Source: Pseudomonas sp. (GTDB lineage Bacteria; Pseudomonadota; Gammaproteobacteria; Pseudomonadales; Pseudomonadaceae). From it: a stretch of DNA of 64,000 nucleotides. The position numbers and the translations under genes are program-made. The notes below the pieces were generated by a model. The model did not search any database, was not told the DNA's origin, and saw only the letters and a list, made by a program, of their open reading frames with translations. The DNA is taken from NCBI RefSeq assembly GCF_030690725.1, contig NZ_JAUYGD010000053.1, positions 124,001-188,000 on the forward strand, written 5' to 3'. Of the stretch, positions 26,574 through 34,962 are shown piece after piece; the first letter of the stretch is position 1, and every line of letters starts with the position of its first letter.

Positions 26574-27260
26574 ATGCCGCATATTCTGATTGTCGAAGAC
26601 GAAGCCGCGATCGCCGACACCCTGATCTTCGCCCTGCAAAGCGAAGGCTTTACCACTACCTGGCTAAGCCTGGCCGAGCAGGCTCTGGCCGAACAGCAGC
26701 GCAATCCGGCCGACCTGCTGATTCTCGATGTCGGCCTGCCGGATATCAGTGGCTTCGAGGCCTGCAAGCGCCTGCGGCGGTTCTCCGAGGTGCCGGTGAT
26801 TTTCCTCACCGCACGCAGCGAGGAAATCGACCGCGTGGTTGGCCTGGAAATCGGCGCCGACGACTATGTGGTCAAACCCTTTAGCCCCCGGGAAGTGGCC
26901 GCGCGGGTCAAAGCCATCCTCAAACGTATGGCGCCGCGTGAAGCGCCTGCTGAAAGCCCCGCCAGTGGCCCGTTTCAGATAGACAGCGAGCGGGTGCAAA
27001 TCCACTATCACGGCCAATTGCTCAGCCTCACTCGTCACGAATTTCGTTTGCTGCAAAGCCTGCTGGCGCAACCTGAGCGGGTGTTCTCCCGTGAGCAGTT
27101 GCTTGACGGCCTGGGCGTGGCCGCCGATGTCGGCTACGAACGCACCATCGATAGCCATATCAAAAGTCTGCGCGCCAAGCTGCGTCAGGTGGCCGCTGCG
27201 GCCGAGCCGATCCAGACCCATCGCGGCCTGGGTTACAGCTACTCGCCGAGGCACGCCTGA
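26574..27260 (+). CDS. creB: Two-component response regulator CreB
   Basis: A 228-residue OmpR/PhoB-type regulator. The receiver domain has the acidic pocket (IVEDEAA), phospho-acceptor Asp in LLILDVGLPDISG (about residue 53), and FLTAR and VVKPFS with the conserved Thr and Lys. The winged-helix domain ends in THRGLGYSYSP. The gene is joined to the kinase gene by a TGATG overlap, and the partner matches CreC. CreBC responds to carbon/fermentation status and to penicillin-binding-protein inhibition in related bacteria and controls creD. The usual creD neighbour is about 8 kb away here. Confidence 0.93.
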   Translation: MPHILIVEDEAAIADTLIFALQSEGFTTTWLSLAEQALAEQQRNPADLLILDVGLPDISGFEACKRLRRFSEVPVIFLTARSEEIDRVVGLEIGADDYVVKPFSPREVAARVKAILKRMAPREAPAESPASGPFQIDSERVQIHYHGQLLSLTRHEFRLLQSLLAQPERVFSREQLLDGLGVAADVGYERTIDSHIKSLRAKLRQVAAAAEPIQTHRGLGYSYSPRHA

Positions 27261-28693
27261 TGCCGTTGGGGATTCGCATCTTTCTGGTGTACTTCCTGTT
27301 TGTCGGGCTGGCCGGCTGGTTTGTGCTGAGTACGGTGATGGACGAAGTCCGCCCCGGCGTGCGTCAGAGCACCGAGGAAACCTTGGTGGACACCGCCAAC
27401 CTGCTGGCGGAGATCCTGCGCGATGAGGTCAAGGCCGGCCGCCTGCAACAGAGCCGCCTGCCCGCCTTGTTGCAGGCCTACGGCCAGCGTCAACCGCAGG
27501 CGAAGATCTGGGGTGTGGAGAAGACTCAGGTCAACCACCGCATCTATGTCACCGACGCCAAGGGCATTGTGTTGCTCGATTCCACAGGCGCGGCGGTGGG
27601 CCAGGATTATTCGCGTTGGAACGATGTGCTGCGCACCCTGCGCGGCGAGTATGGCGCGCGCTCGACCAAGGAAGACCCGAACGATCCCGACTCTTCGGTG
27701 ATGTACGTCGCCGCGCCGATCATGGACGGCGCACAGATTATCGGCGTGGTCTCGGTGGCCAAGCCCAATCGCACCTTGCAGCCCTATATCGAACGCTCAG
27801 AGCTGCGCCTGGCCTGGCTCGGCGGTGGGTTGATTGTGCTGGGCCTGTTGATCGGCGCACTGCTGTCCTGGTGGCTCAGCGCCGCGCTGCGCAAACTGAC
27901 CCGCTACGCCCAGGCCGTCAGCGCCGGGCAGCGTGCCGAACTGCCCAGTGTGCGCGGCGGCGAGCTGGCGCAACTGGCCGAAGCCATTGAGCGCATGCGC
28001 ACCGAGCTGGAAGGCAAGGCCTATGTCGAGCGCTATGTGCACACCCTGACCCACGAGCTGAAAAGCCCGCTGGCGGCGATTCGCGGCGCGGCGGAATTGC
28101 TCGATGGCGAGATGCCCGCGCCACAACGGCAGCGCTTCGTGGCAAACATAGAGCAAGAAAGCGCGCGTATGCAGCAACTGATCGAGCGCTTGTTGCATCT
28201 GGCCCAGGTCGAACAGCGCCAGGGGCTGGAAGAGCAGGTGGCGGTGCCATTGAGGGCGCTGGTCGACTCCCTGCTACAGGCACAGATGGCGCGTATCGAG
28301 GCCGCCGGCCTGCAGATTGAGAACCATATTGGCGCTGAATTAAGCGCGCGTGGTGAGGCCTTTCTGTTGCGTCAGGCGCTGGCCAATCTGCTGGATAATG
28401 CCCTGGATTTCACTCCGCCAGGCGGACTGATCTGCTTTAACGCCCAGGCCCTTGGCGGGCAGATTGAACTGCGACTGTTTAACCAGGGCGAGTCGATTCC
28501 CGATTACGCCCTTGCGCGCCTGAGTGAGCGTTTCTACTCCCTGCCGCGCCCCGGTAGCGGGCGTAAGAGCACCGGTTTGGGGCTGAATTTTGTCGAGGAA
28601 GTGATGCAGCTGCACGGCGGCGCATTGCACATCGGCAATGTCGACGGCGGGGTAGAGGCGCGGCTCGGTCTGCCGCTATTTCAGGGCAACTGA
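27260..28693 (+). CDS. creC: Sensor histidine kinase CreC
   Basis: A 477-residue membrane kinase. TM1 (RIFLVYFLFVGLAGWFVL) and TM2 (LAWLGGGLIVLGLLIGALLS, about 185-205) flank a periplasmic sensor domain of the CreC type (VNHRIYVTDAKGIVLLDS). A HAMP-like linker leads to the HisKA box TLTHELKSPLAAIRGAAELL with the phospho-His, then HATPase boxes ALANLLDNALDF and STGLGLNFVEEVM. It should phosphorylate CreB, whose stop it overlaps. No creA or creD follows; a CBS-domain gene comes next. Confidence 0.93.
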   Translation: MPLGIRIFLVYFLFVGLAGWFVLSTVMDEVRPGVRQSTEETLVDTANLLAEILRDEVKAGRLQQSRLPALLQAYGQRQPQAKIWGVEKTQVNHRIYVTDAKGIVLLDSTGAAVGQDYSRWNDVLRTLRGEYGARSTKEDPNDPDSSVMYVAAPIMDGAQIIGVVSVAKPNRTLQPYIERSELRLAWLGGGLIVLGLLIGALLSWWLSAALRKLTRYAQAVSAGQRAELPSVRGGELAQLAEAIERMRTELEGKAYVERYVHTLTHELKSPLAAIRGAAELLDGEMPAPQRQRFVANIEQESARMQQLIERLLHLAQVEQRQGLEEQVAVPLRALVDSLLQAQMARIEAAGLQIENHIGAELSARGEAFLLRQALANLLDNALDFTPPGGLICFNAQALGGQIELRLFNQGESIPDYALARLSERFYSLPRPGSGRKSTGLGLNFVEEVMQLHGGALHIGNVDGGVEARLGLPLFQGN

Positions 28694-28837
28694 AACGCTG
28701 CTTGGCACCGACCTTGCTGGCCTGCAATGGTTGCGCTGAACCCGCGCAGATGCTCTGATCGGGTCTCGGGTTGGCCCTCAACGGCCGCCTCGCGCACTAT
28801 CCTCAATGCCAATAAGAAACAGAGCAGGAGCCACTGC

Positions 28838-29275
28838 ATGAAAACAGTTGCCGAGATCCTTCGCGCCAAGCCACAGGCCGCCGTGTATAGCGTGAGCCCA
28901 GGCACTTCGGTGCTGGATGCAATCAAGTTGATGGCCGAGAAAGGCATTGGCGCACTGGTGGTGCTGGATGACAAAGGCCGCCTGGCCGGCATCGTCAGCG
29001 AGCGTGACTACGCGCGCAAAGTTGCACTGCTGGAGCGCTCCGCATTCAGTGCGATGATCAGCGAAATTATGACAGCAGATGTCATAACTGTCGGCCCGCG
29101 TGACACCTCGCAGCACTGCATGCAACTGATGACCGACCGCCACCTGCGCCATTTGCCGGTATTGGCCGAAGGCGAATTGATCGGCCTGCTGTCGATTGGT
29201 GACCTGGTCAAACACACCATCGCCGAACAGGCCAGCCTGATCCAGCAACTGGAACAGTACATTCGCGGCGAGTAA
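28838..29275 (+). CDS. Paired CBS-domain protein
   Basis: A 145-residue protein consisting of two tandem CBS motifs and little else: residues 15-60 (VLDAIKLMAEKGIGALVVLD, then GIVSERDYARKV) and residues 80-130 (QHCMQLMTDRHLRHLPVL, then GLLSIGDLVKHTI). Stand-alone CBS pairs of this type bind adenine nucleotides and act as energy or redox sensors. It has its own ribosome-binding site (GCAGGAG) 144 bases after creC. Partner proteins are not evident here. Confidence 0.9.
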   Translation: MKTVAEILRAKPQAAVYSVSPGTSVLDAIKLMAEKGIGALVVLDDKGRLAGIVSERDYARKVALLERSAFSAMISEIMTADVITVGPRDTSQHCMQLMTDRHLRHLPVLAEGELIGLLSIGDLVKHTIAEQASLIQQLEQYIRGE

Positions 29276-29302
29276 GGCCGCGCACGCAACAGGGATAGGT
29301 TG

Positions 29303-29749
29303 ATGGACATCCGTAGTGTCGGGGCCGGCGAGCTGGATGCGCTGCTCGCCTTGTATGAGCATTTACATCCTGATGATCAACCGCTGCCCGCGCGCGATCA
29401 GGTTGAAGCGGTGTGGCAGGCGATCATCGCCAACCCCGCCCAGCAGTGTTTTGGCCTGTACCGCGATGCGCAGCTGGTGGCCAGCTGCAGCATAAACCTG
29501 GTAGCTAATCTGACGCGCGGGTGTAGACCCTTTGCCCTGATCGAAAACGTGGTGACCCACAGTGAGCATCGTGGGCGCGGCTACGGTCAGGCGTTGTTAG
29601 CTCATGCCCAGGCGTTTGCCTGGGGCCAGGGCTGCTACAAGGTGATGTTGATGACCAGCAGCAAGGACCCAGCAACCCTGCGTTTCTATGAGGCCGCCGG
29701 GTTTGATCGGCATGACAAACGAGCCTTTATCGCCAAGCCGCCGGCTTAG
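29303..29749 (+). CDS. GNAT family N-acetyltransferase
   Basis: A 148-residue single-domain acetyltransferase. The acetyl-CoA loop is in VVTHSEHRGRGYGQALLAHA (R/Q-x-x-G-x-G/A pattern), followed by SSKDPATLRFYEAAGF, the usual GNAT C-terminal motif. The N-terminus (MDIRSVGAGELDALLALYEHL) is typical. ATG 29303 follows an AGGGATAGG ribosome-binding site; a TTG one codon earlier is less likely. The substrate is unknown. It ends in a four-base convergent overlap with the DinB gene. Confidence 0.88.
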   Translation: MDIRSVGAGELDALLALYEHLHPDDQPLPARDQVEAVWQAIIANPAQQCFGLYRDAQLVASCSINLVANLTRGCRPFALIENVVTHSEHRGRGYGQALLAHAQAFAWGQGCYKVMLMTSSKDPATLRFYEAAGFDRHDKRAFIAKPPA

Positions 29750-30255
29750 CTCGCTTCGCGGCGCTGCGGCTGATCCTGATGCAGAAAGCGCGTGTAGATA
29801 TCCCGCGGTGGCGCCAGTTGCAGTTGCGCCATGATCCGGCCGACCGCGCCACGGTGGTAGCCGCCGTGGGTGACGATATGCGCGAGCATTTCTTCGCGGC
29901 TCATGCCGCCGGCATCACCATCGACGAAATTGAAACTCAGGCGCTCGGCCAACTGCTCGGCGCTTAGCCCCGCAACATAATCCAGATACCAGCGATCAGT
30001 GTCCTGCACCGCCTGATGCAGCGCCTCCAGCGTGGGCGTTTCCGGGGTGTTGGTGGCGCTGTAGCTGTGGTTGATGCTTTGCAGGTTGGCGACAAAGACC
30101 CGCTCAACCACATAGATGTGATTGAGGATACGTAAGGCGGCGTGCAGCTCGCTTTGCTGGGTAATCGGGTCAAGGCGTTGCAGCTCAGCAAAGAGTTCCT
30201 GGTTGGCCCAGGCCTTGTACTGTAGCAGTGAGGTTAACAAGCTGGCGGTGCTCAT
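29746..30255 (-). CDS. DinB family protein
   Basis: A 169-residue four-helix DinB-like protein. The three potential metal-ligand histidines are in the expected places: one in RILNHIYVVERVF (about residue 46) and two in HIVTHGGYHRG (near 132-137). This family (DinB/YfiT) often has thiol-dependent metal-transferase or hydrolase activity, but most members are uncharacterised. AWANQELFAEL near the N-terminus is a frequent family start. No operon partner is apparent. Confidence 0.87.
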   Translation of the reverse strand: MSTASLLTSLLQYKAWANQELFAELQRLDPITQQSELHAALRILNHIYVVERVFVANLQSINHSYSATNTPETPTLEALHQAVQDTDRWYLDYVAGLSAEQLAERLSFNFVDGDAGGMSREEMLAHIVTHGGYHRGAVGRIMAQLQLAPPRDIYTRFLHQDQPQRREAS

Positions 30256-30383
30256 AAAGGGCCTTCAATACGCAGGTTGGCTAAACAGGCTGATGGGTTG
30301 ATTACGGCTCGACCGCTGGATAGTGCTGTGCGCTTTGGGCGTGGCGCGCATACTGGCGGTTCAATAACTCTCAGGTGACGATT

Positions 30384-30536
30384 ATGACCCTTGCCCTTAC
30401 TCCACTGATTTCGCTGATCGCCGGTATTCTGATTCTGGTAATGCCGCGTTTGCTGAACTACATCGTGGCAATTTATCTGATCGTGATTGGTCTGGTCGGC
30501 ATCTTCGGCACCGGCAATTTCAATCTGAGCTTTTAA
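30384..30536 (+). CDS. DUF3096 small membrane protein
   Basis: A 50-residue very hydrophobic protein with two membrane helices (LISLIAGILILVMP and YIVAIYLIVIGLVGIFG) and a short GNFNLSF tail. This is the pattern of DUF3096 proteins, which are widespread and uncharacterised. It lies alone between two reverse-strand genes with its own upstream region. The ATG is placed by the homology start and a GGTGACG purine-rich stretch ahead of it. Confidence 0.8.
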   Translation: MTLALTPLISLIAGILILVMPRLLNYIVAIYLIVIGLVGIFGTGNFNLSF

Positions 30537-30575
30537 GCGTTGAGTAGCCCGGTTTCTCCGGGCTGCTCCGTCCAC

Positions 30576-30917
30576 TCAGGCTGTAGTTGAGGCGCTATCC
30601 TGTGGCGCTTTGCTACCTGTATCGAGGGTCTTGAGCACTAGGTACAGCAGCGGGCCGATCGATACAAGCAGCGCAGTCAGGGCAAAGAACGGCAGCAGGT
30701 AGGCCAGCGACTTGCCCCGTGCGCGGCCGTCGCGGTACATCCAGATGCAGGCCAGTGCCGCGAGGATGTAGAGGTCGATCACCACCTGGGCGGTGTCGGC
30801 GCTAGACATCAGCTGCATACCGAATTGCAGCAGCGATTGCTGCGCATGCAACATCACATAAAGCGTGTAGGCGCTGAACGCCAGCAAGGTGATCAGGGGC
30901 AGTGCGAGCTTTTTCAT
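30576..30917 (-). CDS. Small multi-pass membrane protein (DUF2834-like)
   Basis: A 113-residue protein with three predicted membrane helices: LPLITLLAFSAYTLYVML, VVIDLYILAALACIWMY and LPFFALTALLVSIGPLLYLV. A basic cytoplasmic loop, RDGRARGKS, lies between the second and third. The arrangement resembles DUF2834, which is of unknown function. It is on the reverse strand, downstream of the hydrolase gene, from which it is separated by about 50 bases. Confidence 0.7.
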   Translation of the reverse strand: MKKLALPLITLLAFSAYTLYVMLHAQQSLLQFGMQLMSSADTAQVVIDLYILAALACIWMYRDGRARGKSLAYLLPFFALTALLVSIGPLLYLVLKTLDTGSKAPQDSASTTA

Positions 30918-30969
30918 GATGTCGTCCTTGGGGCGTTTTAAGTCGAAGCGTCTGCGCTTTATGGCGTTA

Positions 30970-31806
30970 TCACTCGGCCGCTCGGGTTGCTGAGGTACTG
31001 AGCTGTACTGCCGCCATTACGGCTTCAGCGTTCTCCAGCAGGCAGGAGTAATGCGCTTGTTCGGCGCCACGGGTCACCGCGTTGGCATTGCGCAGATGCT
31101 CCTGCAGGTAAATGGACATGGCAATGGGCGCCCAGTTATCTGCGGCGCCATGCCACAGGCTGACTGCCGCCGTGACGTTATCCAACTCTGCAGCCCAGGG
31201 CTCGACGTAGAGTTTTACGTCGCGCACATAGCTGCGAGTCCCATGCTTGAAACACGCGCGCTGAATATCTGCCAGCCATGCCTGGGTGTCGGCCTGGCGC
31301 AACAGTTCGGGGTCTTTGCCGCTAGCACCGGCGAACAGTAGGTTCAGCAACAGGCGCGGGCCGATCTTCACTAACAGCGCCTGATACCAGGCAAAGGCCC
31401 GGAAAAGCCTTGGATAATGCTGCGCCCAAAGGAAGGTATAACGCCCCGCGCCCATGCCGACGCTATTGCTGGGGATTTCCAGCGGCGCGGCAGCGGAGAG
31501 CAGGTACACCTCAGCCACCCGCTCACTCAACAGCGCGGCGACACGTAACGCCAGGCAGGCACCGATGGAAAAGCCAAGCAGGCGAATCGGCTGGCCAGCT
31601 GCGTTATCACTGATCTGTTGCGCCAGTTGTTGCAGATAGGCCGCGCTGCTGAGTTCGCCCGGCAGGTTGCGCTCTACCACCAGCAGCTTGATGCCGTGCG
31701 CCAATGCCGCCTGATGCAGCATCGCCGCCTCAACCGCCGCGCCCGGTACACCATGGAAATAAAACACTGGCTGCCCATCGGGACAGCCGTATGCAGTTGG
31801 ATTCAC
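30970..31806 (-). CDS. Alpha/beta hydrolase
   Basis: A 278-residue alpha/beta-hydrolase fold protein. The oxyanion region is FYFHGVPGAAVEA near residue 20, the nucleophile elbow is LLGFSIGACLALR (Ser about 98), and a candidate acid/His pair lies near SLWHGAADNWAPI and GAEQAHYSC. No signal peptide is present, so it is cytoplasmic. The substrate cannot be inferred. It could be cotranscribed with the membrane-protein gene downstream. Confidence 0.85.
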   Translation of the reverse strand: MNPTAYGCPDGQPVFYFHGVPGAAVEAAMLHQAALAHGIKLLVVERNLPGELSSAAYLQQLAQQISDNAAGQPIRLLGFSIGACLALRVAALLSERVAEVYLLSAAAPLEIPSNSVGMGAGRYTFLWAQHYPRLFRAFAWYQALLVKIGPRLLLNLLFAGASGKDPELLRQADTQAWLADIQRACFKHGTRSYVRDVKLYVEPWAAELDNVTAAVSLWHGAADNWAPIAMSIYLQEHLRNANAVTRGAEQAHYSCLLENAEAVMAAVQLSTSATRAAE

Positions 31807-31878
31807 GCCTTATCCCCTAGCATCAGCCGTTATGGTTAAACCGCATCTTCTGTCGGAGTCGATGTGGCCTGTGTGGCG

Positions 31879-32349
31879 TTACTCGCTAAACCGCGGTTCG
31901 CAGCGCACTTCGGACTTCACCGAGTTGGCGATAAAGCACTCTTCATGTGCCTGGTGGTGCATCTGCTCAATCTGTTCGTGGCTGGGCACGCGCTCACCAG
32001 AAAAACTGACCGCAGGGCGCAGGGTGACCTGGGCGATAAACAGCTTGCCGGCAGCGTTCGCCTGCATCAGCCCGCTGGCATTGTCACGGTAGTCATCGAC
32101 GCAGAAGCGACGCTTGGCGGCGATGGAGAGAAACCACAGCATGTGGCAGCTGGCGAGTGAGGCGACAAAGGCCTCCTCGGGATCGACGGCGCTTGCATCC
32201 GACATCGGCAGCGGCACCACATGCGGTGAGGACGAGCCGGCAACCTCCAGGCCGCCATCAAACCGCAGCAGATGTTTGCGGCTGTAACGGTTGCCGAGAA
32301 AGTCCTGCTCACCGCGTTGCCAGATCACCTCAGCGACATACTCCGTCAC
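31879..32349 (-). CDS. OsmC family protein
   Basis: A 156-residue OsmC/Ohr-fold protein. It has the two redox cysteines expected: one in SLASCHMLWFLS (about residue 68) and one in HEECFIANSV (about residue 136). The conserved segment MSDASAVDPEEAFVASLA is also typical. Members reduce organic hydroperoxides using a Cys thiol. The spacing fits the OsmC-like subgroup, not classical Ohr. It is 31 bases upstream of the DUF2628 gene on the same strand and may be cotranscribed with it. Confidence 0.9.
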   Translation of the reverse strand: MTEYVAEVIWQRGEQDFLGNRYSRKHLLRFDGGLEVAGSSSPHVVPLPMSDASAVDPEEAFVASLASCHMLWFLSIAAKRRFCVDDYRDNASGLMQANAAGKLFIAQVTLRPAVSFSGERVPSHEQIEQMHHQAHEECFIANSVKSEVRCEPRFSE

Positions 32350-32380
32350 GTCATTCTCCTGATGCTGTTGAGTTGGGCGC

Positions 32381-32821
32381 TTACCACCAGCCGTTATCGT
32401 TCAGCAGCATCTTCTTGTAGTAATCGATATTGGCGCGCGTGGCGAATACCGCGCTGATGCCATAGCCCAGGGCGTTGGCGATTTTGCTGTAACCGAGGTA
32501 GTCCAGGCCGATGCCGAGGATGATCACCACCACTGCGCAGACCAGAAACAGTGCCAGGCCCTTTTTCCACATGCCCTTGATGGCGTAGTAGATCGGCCCG
32601 AAGAAGAACGCCAGAAAGTTGAAACTGAAGGCCTTGCGCCGCTCCTCGGCGGGCAGCTGCTTGAACTTGGGCATTTTGATGCCGCCGGCATGATGGATCG
32701 CGCTAAAGCGCTGCTTCCATTTATCCGAGATAGGTAGCGCGGCGATCTGCTCGTCGGATACCAGTGATTCTGCGTCGGCGACGCTGGCTTGCGGGGTGGC
32801 GTAGGGGTTGTGCTGGGTCAT
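32381..32821 (-). CDS. DUF2628 membrane protein
   Basis: A 146-residue protein: a soluble N-terminal 70 residues, then FNFLAFFFGPIYYAIKGMWKK, the signature of DUF2628, and two membrane segments (ALFLVCAVVVIILGIGLDYL and NALGYGISAVFATRANIDYY). Function is unknown. The gene lies directly downstream of no obvious promoter partner and may be transcribed from the 188-base gap that follows the S8 protease 3' end. Confidence 0.85.
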   Translation of the reverse strand: MTQHNPYATPQASVADAESLVSDEQIAALPISDKWKQRFSAIHHAGGIKMPKFKQLPAEERRKAFSFNFLAFFFGPIYYAIKGMWKKGLALFLVCAVVVIILGIGLDYLGYSKIANALGYGISAVFATRANIDYYKKMLLNDNGWW

Positions 32822-32973
32822 GGCCGTTCATCCTTAATTGGCGATCAGCGGCACGCTACGCATTTCTGTAAATACTGTCCATTTGCGCCGGGATGATTTG
32901 CGCAATCTTGTGATCTTTTCAGCGTCGCTCCATGCGCGCTTGGCTGAGGCATTGATAGCTGTACAGGGCGAGA

Positions 32974-33002
32974 GGCCCCGGGCAGTTGCCTGCCTCGGGG
33001 CC
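32974..33002 (-). terminator. Strong hairpin at the 3' end of the S8 protease gene
   Basis: GGCCCCG-GGCAG and CTGCCTCGGGGCC form a 12-bp stem with one bulge and a 4-base loop, 8 bases past the protease stop on the reverse strand. No T-run follows, so it is a GC-rich 3' hairpin rather than a classical terminator. Confidence 0.5.
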
Positions 33003-33009
33003 GGGCGAA

Positions 33010-34572
33010 TTACTCGTAGCGCCAGTAGAGGGTCACGCCGGAGAAGCTGGAATAGCCCCGTACACCGATATGCCAGGTGCCGGCTGCAGGGTTTTCCTGA
33101 GTGCAGGTTTCCTGGTTGCCGTCGAGGTAGGGGCGGCAGGTCCATTGGCTGGTGGTGGGTTGGCTGCCCAGGCGGGTGTAAAGGTCGGCATCACCGCTGC
33201 CGCCACTGATTCTTACCGTCAGACGCTGGGCTCCGCTTGGCACGACCACGTTGTAACGCACCCAGGCGTCCCGCGCGCCGGAGAGGTTGGGGTAGGTCTG
33301 TTCCTCGCCATTGCCGCCACCCGTGGCATCACAGCCGCGCTGGGCGATCAGGTCGCTGGCCCGTTTGGCTTTGACGATACCGTAGCCGTAGTAGGGGTCG
33401 CGGCCTGCAGTGCCACGGTCTTCGGCGGTGCTGTTGATTACCTTGCGAATCTGCGCAGGGGTGCATTGGCGGTGCTGACTCCACACCAGGGCGTAGACCG
33501 CTGACACATGCGGCGTGGCCATCGAGGTGCCGTTGTAGTTCGCATAGTTGTTGCCAGGCAGGGTGGAGCGCACGCCAACGCCGGGAGCGGCGACTTCGAC
33601 CTGATTGTTGTATTGCGAAAACGAGGCACGATTGCCGCTGCTGTCGACCGCCGCGACCGATACGACCGAGTCGTAGGAGGCGGGGTAGGAGAGGGTGCTC
33701 GTGCCACTGTTGCCGGCAGCTGCGACGACCAGCACACCATTCTGGTAAGCCGCATCCATGGCATTGCGCTCGGTTACCGACGAGGCGCCGCCGCCCAGGC
33801 TCATGCTGATCACCGTCGAGCCAGCCGCGCGGCACTGCTGGATGGCCATCACCAGATCAGAGCCATAAGCCCAGCTGCCGCTATTGTTGAATACCTTGAC
33901 GATATGTAGACCGAGATTGCCCGACGGGCTGACGCCGACCACGCCAAGGTTGTTGCCACCCAGCGCGGCGATGGTGCCGGCGACGTGGGTGCCATGGCCA
34001 TTACCATCCTCGTACCAGTTGCCACTGTTGACGCTGCCATAGCCGTCATTGCCGGTGATACCTGCCGAGGGAAGGTCCTGATGGCCGAGGTCATAGCCGG
34101 AGTCGACGATGCACACCTTCATATTGGAAATGGCGTTATCGGGCAGCAGATCGGCCTGCACCATGGGAATGCCATAGGGCACTTGTTCAGCCATCAGGTA
34201 GCGGCGCGGGTCGAGTTCGACATACTCGATTGCCGGGTTGGCCTGCAGCTGTTTGAGTTGCGCCGGGTTCAGGTGCGCCACGCTGGCGGCCTGACTGTCC
34301 AGGTGCATCAGCGGTTGTACCTGCGCCTGGCTGAGCAGGCGCTGGGCGGCGCGGCTTTCGAATTGGCCGGCGCTCAGGGGTTGCGACTGGTTGGACTGGC
34401 TCATCGGTGAAGGCGACAATTCCTTGTACTTGATGATGTAGCGCGGCGACTGTTGGTCGTCGACGGCGATCTGCGCCTGGGCCGCGAAGCTGGGTTTTTC
34501 GTCAGCCTGGGCGTAGGCCCAGCCTGCGCTGACTAACAGTAGTAAGGCAGTGGTGCGTTGAAATCCTTGCAT
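33010..34572 (-). CDS. Secreted subtilisin-like serine protease (S8) with C-terminal PPC domain
   Basis: A 520-residue secreted protease. A signal peptide (QRTTALLLLVSAGWAYA, cleavage after AYAQA at about 22) and an inhibitor-I9-type propeptide (about 40-125) come first. The catalytic domain has Asp157 (VCIVDSGYD), His193 (NGHGTHVAGT), oxyanion Asn288 (AAAGNSG) and Ser350 (NGTSMATPH). The C-terminal 90 residues form a pre-peptidase C-terminal domain (SGGSGDADLYTRLG, GTWHIGVRGYSSFSGV). The start at 34572 is used because the signal peptide begins there; a 23-codon upstream extension is in frame. It pairs with the secreted LPMO upstream. Export by Sec and then type II secretion is inferred. Confidence 0.93.
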   Translation of the reverse strand: MQGFQRTTALLLLVSAGWAYAQADEKPSFAAQAQIAVDDQQSPRYIIKYKELSPSPMSQSNQSQPLSAGQFESRAAQRLLSQAQVQPLMHLDSQAASVAHLNPAQLKQLQANPAIEYVELDPRRYLMAEQVPYGIPMVQADLLPDNAISNMKVCIVDSGYDLGHQDLPSAGITGNDGYGSVNSGNWYEDGNGHGTHVAGTIAALGGNNLGVVGVSPSGNLGLHIVKVFNNSGSWAYGSDLVMAIQQCRAAGSTVISMSLGGGASSVTERNAMDAAYQNGVLVVAAAGNSGTSTLSYPASYDSVVSVAAVDSSGNRASFSQYNNQVEVAAPGVGVRSTLPGNNYANYNGTSMATPHVSAVYALVWSQHRQCTPAQIRKVINSTAEDRGTAGRDPYYGYGIVKAKRASDLIAQRGCDATGGGNGEEQTYPNLSGARDAWVRYNVVVPSGAQRLTVRISGGSGDADLYTRLGSQPTTSQWTCRPYLDGNQETCTQENPAAGTWHIGVRGYSSFSGVTLYWRYE

Positions 34573-34962
34573 GGTTATCTCCAGATTGTTTGCCGCGTAG
34601 TGCAGCTGCCAGAACCCTAGGAGACTGTGCTGAAAAGCCAAGGCCGTTCGTCGTTTTTTATCTATAAAAAATAAATAAAATCAATTATTTAAGTCGATAT
34701 TGAGCCGGCCTTTCGGATGCCCAAAAGGGGATGTGAAACGCTGCTGCTGACACCTGGCCCAGGGCTGCGGTTACACCGGCACGGGGAGGGTGGTGATACG
34801 CGCAACGCTGGCGGCTAGGGGCTATACGTCAGTGCCTGGGCATACCTGTGGCTCCACATAGACGAACGCCAAGGCGCAGTGCATGCGCCTGTGCCGTACG
34901 TATTCTCAGGGGGTATAGGGTGGCCGCGCCGGCCAAACCGCTTGGCGGGCGCGGCGCTTATC
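34573..34962. other. Intergenic region with an AT-rich promoter segment
   Basis: This 390-base gap between the LPMO stop and the protease start has no gene. Bases 34653-34702 are strikingly AT-rich for this genome, with runs of A and T, and probably hold the protease promoter and perhaps a site for an MvaT-type silencer. The GC-rich part near 34920-34960 has imperfect inverted GGCCGCGCCGGCC-like stretches that may end LPMO transcription. Confidence 0.45.

Noticed and set aside
24831..26639. 602-codon open frame antisense to the chemoreceptor
   Set aside because: It lies opposite a complete methyl-accepting protein, and its composition is typical of a reverse-frame shadow.
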